A DNA stretch of 5,290 bases. It comes from an uncultured bacterium. Its GTDB lineage: Bacteria > Actinomycetota > Coriobacteriia > Coriobacteriales > Coriobacteriaceae. The notes under the pieces were generated by a model. The model did not search any database. It was not told where the DNA came from and saw only the letters and a list, made by a program, of their open reading frames with translations. Positions 1 through 4,528 of the stretch are shown in pieces. Positions within the stretch are counted from its first letter, which is position 1. Every line of letters begins with the position of its first letter. The DNA is taken from contig CAJMPM010000121.1 in NCBI GenBank assembly GCA_905215225.1, positions 1 to 5,290 on the forward strand, given 5' to 3'. Both the position numbers and the translations under genes were made by a program.

Positions 1-4
1 CAGG

Positions 5-532
5 TTAGACGGGCCGTGCCGAAGGGACGTTGGACACTTCAACCAACTTCAACGCCTGTTGAACATTAATGCATACACCATTGGTATGTTTGATGAGATT
101 TTTGTCCTCTGTCACGACGTAATCGGCATCAATGCGATTGGCGACGCCCAGCATCAGGTCGTCCTCAAAGTCGTTGTGATGATACTTGAACACAAAGGAG
201 TCGAAGCCCTCGTCTGCACCGACCGAGGCAATAATCGACTTTTGCCGAATCAGGCGAACGCACGCCCACGCTGTCTCGTCGGCACCGGCGATGGCTTCGG
301 GAGTGAGAGCCCCCTCACGGCGGGCGTCGGCCTTCATCGTCCTTCCCAGAATGTAATAGACGTCTTTGACAGACAGGGAGGACGAGAAGAGGACGATATC
401 CTCCGCTTCCGCCGCGCGAGAAAGGAGCTCGACTATCGGCCTGGTCGCATTCGTGCGAGCGAGAAAGTAATCTAGCCAGACGTTCGTGTCGATCAACAGC
501 TTGAGCACACGTTTCGTTCCGACGCCGCTCAT
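5..532 (-). CDS. PIN-domain toxin (VapC-like ribonuclease) of a type II toxin-antitoxin pair
   Basis: This predicted 175-residue PIN-domain protein is probably a metal-dependent endoribonuclease, the toxin partner of the RelB/DinJ-type antitoxin encoded just upstream. The N-terminal strand LLIDTNVWLDYF carries the first acidic metal ligand (D15). A segment ending VYYILGR follows at about 58-64, then FEDDL with D124 near 122-126 and TEDKNL with D143 near 141-146. These are the usual PIN positions, and the active site looks intact. Residues about 66-97 form an Ala/Glu-rich helical stretch that makes it longer than a minimal VapC of about 130 residues. I chose ATG at 532 because it overlaps the antitoxin TGA as ATGA, the usual arrangement for translational coupling. 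A TTG four codons upstream (544) is also open but less likely. No Shine-Dalgarno sequence is obvious, so translation probably depends on ribosomes finishing the antitoxin frame. The gene ends with TAA at 5-7, and its terminator would lie outside the window. The RNA target is unknown. Confidence 0.85.
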   Translation of the reverse strand: MSGVGTKRVLKLLIDTNVWLDYFLARTNATRPIVELLSRAAEAEDIVLFSSSLSVKDVYYILGRTMKADARREGALTPEAIAGADETAWACVRLIRQKSIIASVGADEGFDSFVFKYHHNDFEDDLMLGVANRIDADYVVTEDKNLIKHTNGVCINVQQALKLVEVSNVPSARPV

Positions 533-897
533 AATTCGATCCAATCGCTGAATCTCTCGCTCATCATTTGATCGTATAACTCGTCGTAATCAAAGGCTTC
601 ATCGGGGCTCGGCCTCTGAATCGAGAACCGCTCATAAAAATTCGAAATTAACGCAGCCCCTTCCGAGACGCGGGACGAACTCGCCTTCGATCGTATGTCG
701 TCAGGCAGGACTTCGTCATCATTCTTTTTTGCGACGGGCATATGACCGTTCTCGGTCAAGTACTGCCACAGCTCCCTCACAGCTTGTGACGGCGTCATGC
801 CAATATGAGTCAGTACGGCGTCTCCTGCCTCTTAGAGCTGGCGATCTATGCGCACATTCATCTGGACCGGCCGTGAGTCGAGTACCGATATTGGCAT
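529..897 (-). pseudogene. RelB/DinJ-family antitoxin interrupted by an in-frame TAA
   Basis: This gene should encode an antitoxin of about 122 residues that neutralises the PIN toxin and represses the operon through a ribbon-helix-helix domain. Translation from ATG 897, which has a good ribosome binding site, gives MPISVLDSRPVQMNVRIDRQL. Codon 22 is TAA (832-834), and the same frame continues EAGDAVLTHIGMTPSQAVRELWQYL to a TGA at 529-531. The pieces on either side of the stop match RelB/DinJ layout: an RHH strand (VQMNVRID), helix A, a TPSQAVR turn and helix B, then an acidic toxin-binding tail (DYDELYDQMM...DWIEL). In E. coli DinJ the residue after the equivalent 'RIDEDL' is Lys, so a single AAA-to-TAA change would explain the stop. 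Translation might restart at ATG 798 (89 residues, no clear ribosome binding site). That product would lack the DNA-binding strand but keep the tail. The family call is firm; whether the break is biological or a sequence error is open. Confidence 0.85.
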
Positions 898-902
898 GCT
901 AG

Positions 903-908
903 CTCCTT
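903..908 (-). promoter_or_regulatory. Ribosome binding site of the antitoxin gene
   Basis: AAGGAG lies 5 nt upstream of ATG 897. It identifies that ATG, rather than the downstream ATG at 798, as the original antitoxin start. This supports reading the TAA at 832-834 as a premature stop. Confidence 0.8.
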
Positions 909-909
909 C

Positions 910-940
910 TGCTATACATATTTATATTTCGAGTATAGCA
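910..940 (-). promoter_or_regulatory. Toxin-antitoxin promoter with overlapping inverted-repeat operator
   Basis: On the minus strand TGCTATAC (940-933) and GTATAGCA (917-910) form a perfect 8-bp inverted repeat around a 15-nt AT-rich centre. The left arm contains TGCTATACT, which reads as an extended -10 element (TGN followed by TATACT, 937-932). A second -10-like TATAAA lies in the centre (926-921). No good -35 is visible at 16-17 bp, where the terminator T-tract lies, which fits an extended -10 promoter. RelB/DinJ antitoxins usually repress their own operon by binding inverted repeats over the promoter, so I infer this is the operator. The right arm ends two bases before the ribosome binding site. 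Confidence 0.6.
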
Positions 941-950
941 CCATTTACTC

Positions 951-984
951 ATAAAAAAGGGGCGCCCCGACAGGAGTGCCCCTT
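951..984 (-). terminator. Rho-independent terminator of clpC
   Basis: Starting 19 nt after the clpC stop, the minus strand has a 12-position stem: AAGGGGCACTCC (984-973), loop TGTC, then GGGGCGCCCCTT (968-957). It contains one A-C mismatch and one G-T wobble. A run of T residues (958-953) follows. This is a strong intrinsic terminator that separates clpC from the toxin-antitoxin module. Confidence 0.9.
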
Positions 985-1003
985 CGCAAAGCTATGTTAC
1001 GCC

Positions 1004-3646
1004 CTACAGCGCGCCGGAACCGGCTTGCATCATGCCGCCGGGGCCCGAGGTCACGCCGCCGCTCACGGGCGCGGCGTTGCCGGTGTGCGGTGCCGCCGGG
1101 GCGGTATCGCCACCGAGCGTGCCCGCCTGACGCGGTGCCGGGATCTCGCCCGTGCCATGGCTAAAGACAAACTTGCCGTCGGCCACATCGCACAGGACGG
1201 TATCGCCCTCGCCCCACTCGCCGGCCAGCAGCTCCTCGGACAGCGGATCCTCGATGAGCTTTTGGATGGCACGACGCAGCGGACGCGCACCGTTGGTGAG
1301 GTCGGTGCCCTCGGCCACGATCTTGTCGTAGGCCGCATCGGTGAGCGTGATGTGCATGCCGTTGGCAATCAGACGCTGACGCAGGTCGTCCACCAGCAGG
1401 TGCGCGATCTTGGTCAGGTTCTCGCCCGAAAGCTTCTGGAACACCACGATGTCGTCGATACGGTTGAGCAGCTCGGGGCGGAACAGGCGCTTGAGCTCGC
1501 CCATCGCACGGCCCTTAATCTCGCTCGAGGTAAGGCCCTGCTCGCCGGTGGTGCCGAAGCCAACGCTCGCATCCTGCGCAATCTCGCGGGCGCCCACGTT
1601 GGACGTCATGATGATCACGGTATTACGGAAGTCGACCGTCTTGCCCTGGCTATCGGTCAGGCGGCCCTCCTCCAGCACCTGCAGCAGAATGTTGAAGATA
1701 TCGGGGTGCGCCTTCTCGATCTCGTCGAACCGCACGACCGAGTACGGGTGACGACGAACGGCCTTGGTGAGCTGACCGCCCTCGTCATGACCAACGTAGC
1801 CCGGGGGGCTACCGATAAGCTTGGAGACCTCGAACTCGCTGCCGAACTCCGACATGTCGAAGCTGATGAGCGCATCCTTGCTACCAAAGAGATACTCGGC
1901 GAGCGTCTTGGCGAGCTCGGTCTTGCCCGTGCCGGTGGGGCCCAGGAAGATAAAGCTGCCGCCGGGGCGACGCGGATCCTTGAGCGGCGAGCGACTGCGG
2001 CGCACGGCCTTGGCAACGGCCTCGACGGCCTCGTCCTGGCCGATAATGCGGGTCTTGAGCACGCTTTCGGCCTGTAGCAGGCGACGGCTCTCGCTCTCGG
2101 TAAGCGAGGACACCGGCACGCCCGAGGTCACGGACACGATATCGGCGATCTGGCTCACGTCAATAGTGAGCGGGCTCGCGTCGAGCGCGGCCGGCCAGGC
2201 AGCCTTGGCCTCGGCAAGCTCAATCTCGACAGCCTTTTGCTGCTCAGTGATCTCGGCAGCCTTGTTCATGTCGTCGCTCTCGGTGGCCTCCTGCGCGGCG
2301 GCCTTGAGCTCCTCTATGCGATGCTCGGCCTCGCGCACCGGCTCGGGCGCGCGATTCGCGGCGATGCGAGCGCGGGCACCGGCCTCGTCGATGAGGTCGA
2401 TGGCCTTATCGGGCAGGAAGCGGTCCTGAATGTAGCGGTTGGAGAGGTTCGCGGCGGCCTCGATAGCACCCTGTGTGTAACGCACATGGTGGTGCTCCTC
2501 GTAGCGCGGCTTGAGCGCGGTCAGGATCTTGACCGTGTCCTCGACGCTCGGCTCCTCGACATCGATGGTCTGGAAGCGACGCTCGAAGGCCGGGTCCTTG
2601 GTGAGGTACTTGCGGAATTCCTCGGCCGTGGTGGCACCGATAATCTGAAAGGCACCGCGCGCGAGCACGGGTTTGAGCATGGAGCTCGCGTCGATGGAGC
2701 CCTCGGCAGAACCGGCACCGATGATGGTGTGCATCTCGTCGATAAACAGGATGACGTCGTCGGCCTCGGTTGCCTCCTGTATCACGTTCTTGAGGCGCTC
2801 CTCAAACTCGCCGCGATACTTGGCGCCCGCGACAAGACCCGGCAGGTCGAGCGTCCAGATGTTCTGGTTCATAAGGTTCTCAGGCACGTTGCCGGCAGCG
2901 ATCTGCTGCGCCAGGCCCTCGACGATGGCCGTCTTGCCCACACCGGGGTCACCCAAGATAAGCGGGTTGTTCTTGGTGCGGCGCGAAAGGATCTCCATCA
3001 TGCGCTGGACTTCCTTTTCGCGACCAATTACAGGATCGAGCTCGCCGTCGCGCGCCTTCTGCGTGAGGTTGGTCGCGAACTGCTTAAGCGTATCGGTGCC
3101 ACCCCCCTTTTGCTGAGAGGTATCCGAGCCGCTAAAGAACGGCAGGCCCGCACCGGGACGACCAGCACCGGCGCCGGCGAGCGGACGCTTCTTGTCCTGG
3201 TCCTTGGCGGTGAGTTTCTCGATAGCCTTTTTGATGGAGGCGGACGACACACCCAGGCGCATGAGGATGTCCATGGCCATGCCGTTGCCCTCTTCGACGA
3301 TACCGATGAGCAGGTGCTCGGTCGACACATAGGTCTGGTTGTTCTCGCGTGCCACGCGGAAAGAGCGCTCCATCACGCTGATGACGAGCGGCGTAAAGGC
3401 GAGCTTAGCGGCCTCGGTCTCCTCGCTGGGCTCGGGAACGGTAGTCTGGACCTCCTTGAGGGTGTCCATGATGTCGTCGTAGGAGATATCGAGCGAGCGC
3501 AGCGCCTCGGCGGCAATGCCCTCGTCCTCCTTGGCAAGCGCGAGCAGCAGGTGCTCGGTGCCCACCTTATTTGAATGAAGATCGAGCGCCTCCTGTTTGG
3601 CCATCGACATGACCTTGCGCGCTCGATCGGTAAATCTATCTAACAT
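1004..3646 (-). CDS. clpC: ATP-dependent Clp protease ATPase subunit ClpC (Hsp100 unfoldase)
   Basis: ClpC is a cytoplasmic AAA+ unfoldase that threads proteins into the ClpP peptidase in protein quality control. The 880-residue product has two N-terminal Clp repeats (about 3-65 and 80-145). They carry TEH motifs at 30-32 and 109-111, the region that binds phosphoarginine in Bacillus ClpC. A Gly-rich linker (155-183) follows. The first ATPase domain has Walker A GDPGVGKT (232-239), Walker B D303/E304 and an Arg pair at 356-357. A short coiled-coil middle domain (about 435-485) marks ClpC rather than ClpB. The second ATPase domain has Walker A GPTGTGKT (569-576), Walker B D641/E642, sensor-1 N683, R729 and GAR sensor 2 (786-788). 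VGF (695-697) fits the ClpP-docking tripeptide. A roughly 50-residue Ala/Gly/Pro tail ends the protein. Start ATG 3646 gives the family N-terminus MLDRFTDRAR and has a good ribosome binding site; a TTG at 3679 was rejected. Oddities are R639 in the second Walker B strand and M460 where Phe is usual in the middle domain. Confidence 0.97.
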   Translation of the reverse strand: MLDRFTDRARKVMSMAKQEALDLHSNKVGTEHLLLALAKEDEGIAAEALRSLDISYDDIMDTLKEVQTTVPEPSEETEAAKLAFTPLVISVMERSFRVARENNQTYVSTEHLLIGIVEEGNGMAMDILMRLGVSSASIKKAIEKLTAKDQDKKRPLAGAGAGRPGAGLPFFSGSDTSQQKGGGTDTLKQFATNLTQKARDGELDPVIGREKEVQRMMEILSRRTKNNPLILGDPGVGKTAIVEGLAQQIAAGNVPENLMNQNIWTLDLPGLVAGAKYRGEFEERLKNVIQEATEADDVILFIDEMHTIIGAGSAEGSIDASSMLKPVLARGAFQIIGATTAEEFRKYLTKDPAFERRFQTIDVEEPSVEDTVKILTALKPRYEEHHHVRYTQGAIEAAANLSNRYIQDRFLPDKAIDLIDEAGARARIAANRAPEPVREAEHRIEELKAAAQEATESDDMNKAAEITEQQKAVEIELAEAKAAWPAALDASPLTIDVSQIADIVSVTSGVPVSSLTESESRRLLQAESVLKTRIIGQDEAVEAVAKAVRRSRSPLKDPRRPGGSFIFLGPTGTGKTELAKTLAEYLFGSKDALISFDMSEFGSEFEVSKLIGSPPGYVGHDEGGQLTKAVRRHPYSVVRFDEIEKAHPDIFNILLQVLEEGRLTDSQGKTVDFRNTVIIMTSNVGAREIAQDASVGFGTTGEQGLTSSEIKGRAMGELKRLFRPELLNRIDDIVVFQKLSGENLTKIAHLLVDDLRQRLIANGMHITLTDAAYDKIVAEGTDLTNGARPLRRAIQKLIEDPLSEELLAGEWGEGDTVLCDVADGKFVFSHGTGEIPAPRQAGTLGGDTAPAAPHTGNAAPVSGGVTSGPGGMMQAGSGAL

Positions 3647-3653
3647 GCTCGTT

Positions 3654-3658
3654 TCCTT
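3654..3658 (-). promoter_or_regulatory. Ribosome binding site of clpC overlapping an upstream stop codon
   Basis: AAGGA lies 7 nt before ATG 3646 and fixes the clpC start. The preceding T makes TAAGGA, whose TAA (3659-3657) ends a short upstream reading frame, so a ribosome finishing that frame would stop on this site. Confidence 0.8.
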
Positions 3659-3719
3659 ACATGAGTTCATCGAAATCAAAACGCCCGCCCGTCGGCGGCG
3701 CTTTTGTCTCTTTACCCAC
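3657..3719 (-). CDS. Possible 20-codon leader ORF upstream of clpC
   Basis: A GTG at 3719 opens a 20-codon frame, VGKETKAPPT followed by GGRFDFDELM, ending in TAA at 3657-3659. I recognise no family. The peptide is basic and Pro/Gly-rich at first and acidic-hydrophobic at the end. There is no Shine-Dalgarno sequence before the GTG. However, a plausible -10 (TAACAT, 3734-3729) ends 9 nt upstream, so the mRNA could start only a few bases before the GTG. Leaderless or nearly leaderless GTG starts are common in Actinobacteria. The stop lies within the clpC ribosome binding site, 10 nt before the clpC ATG, which would allow translational coupling. The GC-rich hairpin at 3705-3678 lies inside the frame. 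The alternative is that this is chance reading through an untranslated leader. A frame this short is weak evidence by itself; the placement is what makes it notable. Confidence 0.3.
   Translation of the reverse strand: MGKETKAPPTGGRFDFDELM
3678..3705 (-). terminator. GC-rich hairpin in the clpC leader (attenuator or terminator candidate)
   Basis: On the minus strand AAAAGCGCCGCC (3705-3694) can pair with GGCGGGCGTTTT (3689-3678) around a GACG loop, giving 11 base pairs with two single-base bulges. The 3' arm ends in four T residues, followed by GATTT. If transcription starts near 3722, the hairpin sits in the 5' leader and could act as an attenuator. If transcription arrives from the TetR gene, it could reduce readthrough. 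The T-tract is short and lies within the stem, so termination is not assured. Confidence 0.4.
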
Positions 3720-3728
3720 AGGTTGTCT

Positions 3729-3757
3729 ATGTTAACAGCTGGAGGAATATCTATAAA
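3729..3757 (-). promoter_or_regulatory. Candidate clpC promoter
   Basis: TTTATA (3757-3752) and TAACAT (3734-3729) are 17 bp apart and match 4 of 6 bases each to the housekeeping -35 and -10 consensus. TAACAT also fits the actinobacterial TANNNT pattern and is preceded by TGT, an extended -10 feature. It overlaps the 8-bp palindrome TGTTAACA (3737-3730). I see no CIRCE element and no HspR HAIR-type repeat nearby, so the heat-shock control of this gene is not evident from sequence. Confidence 0.4.
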
Positions 3758-3785
3758 CCCGGCTCACATGAATGCAGGTTATGAC

Positions 3786-3813
3786 CGCATCGCGGGACTC
3801 ACCGCGCGATGCG
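3786..3813. repeat. Perfect 9-bp inverted repeat downstream of the TetR gene
   Basis: CGCATCGCG (3786-3794) and CGCGATGCG (3805-3813) form a perfect inverted repeat with a 10-nt loop, 26 nt beyond the TetR stop codon. There is no T-tract on either side. It could stabilise the 3' end of the tetR transcript, act as a weak or Rho-assisted terminator, or be a protein-binding site. Confidence 0.6.
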
Positions 3814-3889
3814 CGACAGGCGCCCCGCAAGAGAAACCCTAGGCGTCTTTCACCACGTCGGGACTCGTCGCACGCGATGCGCGATAGGC
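3793..3889. repeat. Imperfect direct repeat spanning the TetR gene 3' end
   Basis: Two copies of about 29-31 bp lie at 3793-3821 and 3859-3889. Each has CGGGACTC, a variable 4-6 nt, CGCGATGCGCGA, one variable base and AGGC. The second copy is inside the last codons of the TetR gene; the first lies just past its stop and supplies one arm of the neighbouring inverted repeat. The offset is 66-68 bp and does not preserve the reading frame. An old local duplication is the simplest reading. Confidence 0.5.
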
Positions 3890-4528
3890 ATCGGCCTCCT
3901 TGGAGACGCGTTCGAGCAGCTCGGATGTATCGCCGCCCTCGACTTGCGCGACCGTTTCAACCGTCTGCATGGCGACCGCCCTCAGGTACGCGCACGCGCT
4001 GTCCCCCAGCTGCTCGAGGTCTATCTCCTCGCCGCCCTCCCGGGCAAAGCCGACCGCCATCACAAAGTCCATGATGCCCGAGACCAGAAAGCCCACCGCA
4101 AAGCTCGAATCCGCCTTGAGCTCTTCTCCGTCGGGGTGGACGATCTCTCTCACGCGGTCGATGATGATCGTATGGATGCCCTGCACGACCTGCTCGGCGG
4201 CACCCGCCCTCATGGTGATGACGATGCGCCGCAGCAGGCAGCGGACGTCGCGCCGGTCGAACGCCGAAAGGTCGCCCTCGCTCGAAAAATGCCAGAGGGC
4301 ATCGGTGATAAGCTCGTTATCCTGCAGCAGCTGGGTCATGGCGATGGCGACGAGTTCATCGAAATCGTGAAAATAGTAGTAAAACGTTCCGCGATTGCAC
4401 CGGGCGGCGCGGGTCACCTCGCCAACCGACAGCTCGAAGATGCTGTTGTTCTCGATGAGCTCCCAAAACGCCTCGATGATACGGGTGCGCGCATCGGGCG
4501 CAGCGGCGTCCTTACGCGGTCTCGCCAT
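3839..4528 (-). CDS. TetR/AcrR-family transcriptional regulator
   Basis: This 229-residue protein is a probable dimeric, ligand-responsive DNA-binding regulator. After a basic start (MARPRKDAA), residues 14-60 form a TetR helix-turn-helix domain: RTRIIEAFWELIE as helix 1, VGEVTRAARCNRGTFYYYF at 35-53 as the helix-turn-helix, then DFDEL. The remaining roughly 170 residues are mostly helical and form the ligand and dimer domain; I cannot name a ligand. I prefer ATG 4528, which gives the typical MARPRK start, but GTG 4537 in the same frame has a comparable purine tract (GGGG 4 nt upstream) and remains possible. The gene overlaps the end of the dehydratase-related gene by 17 nt (26 nt with the GTG start), which suggests one operon and coupled translation. 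It may regulate that operon or itself, but its operator is not visible in this window. The frame is intact and ends in TAG. Confidence 0.88.
   Translation of the reverse strand: MARPRKDAAAPDARTRIIEAFWELIENNSIFELSVGEVTRAARCNRGTFYYYFHDFDELVAIAMTQLLQDNELITDALWHFSSEGDLSAFDRRDVRCLLRRIVITMRAGAAEQVVQGIHTIIIDRVREIVHPDGEELKADSSFAVGFLVSGIMDFVMAVGFAREGGEEIDLEQLGDSACAYLRAVAMQTVETVAQVEGGDTSELLERVSKEADAYRASRATSPDVVKDA

Noticed and set aside
811..813. CTG restart of the antitoxin 8 nt after an internal AGGAG
   Set aside because: The AGGAG is explained by ordinary Ala-Gly-Asp codons and CTG starts are rare. It is too weak to annotate, though restart at CTG or at ATG 798 remains possible.
848..3574. Two long plus-strand open frames (848-2077, about 409 codons; 2237-3574, about 445 codons) opposite clpC
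   Set aside because: They lie antisense to an unmistakable ClpC, are rich in Leu/Ala/Arg/Gly/Val in the manner of high-GC antisense frames, show no family motif, and have no convincing start sites.
3644..3679. Upstream TTG start of clpC at 3679
   Set aside because: It adds eleven residues not seen in the ClpC family, and the strong AAGGA site and the standard MLDRFT start point to ATG 3646.
3647..3838. CIRCE, HAIR or ClgR-type heat-shock operator before clpC
   Set aside because: I looked for the paired repeat arms of these sites and found none. The short palindrome TGTTAACA alone is not enough.
3597..3842. Plus-strand frame across the clpC leader (81 codons)
   Set aside because: It is antisense to the clpC start and leader, has no suitable ribosome binding site and no recognisable motif. 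The GGAGG at 3741-3745 has no start codon at proper spacing.
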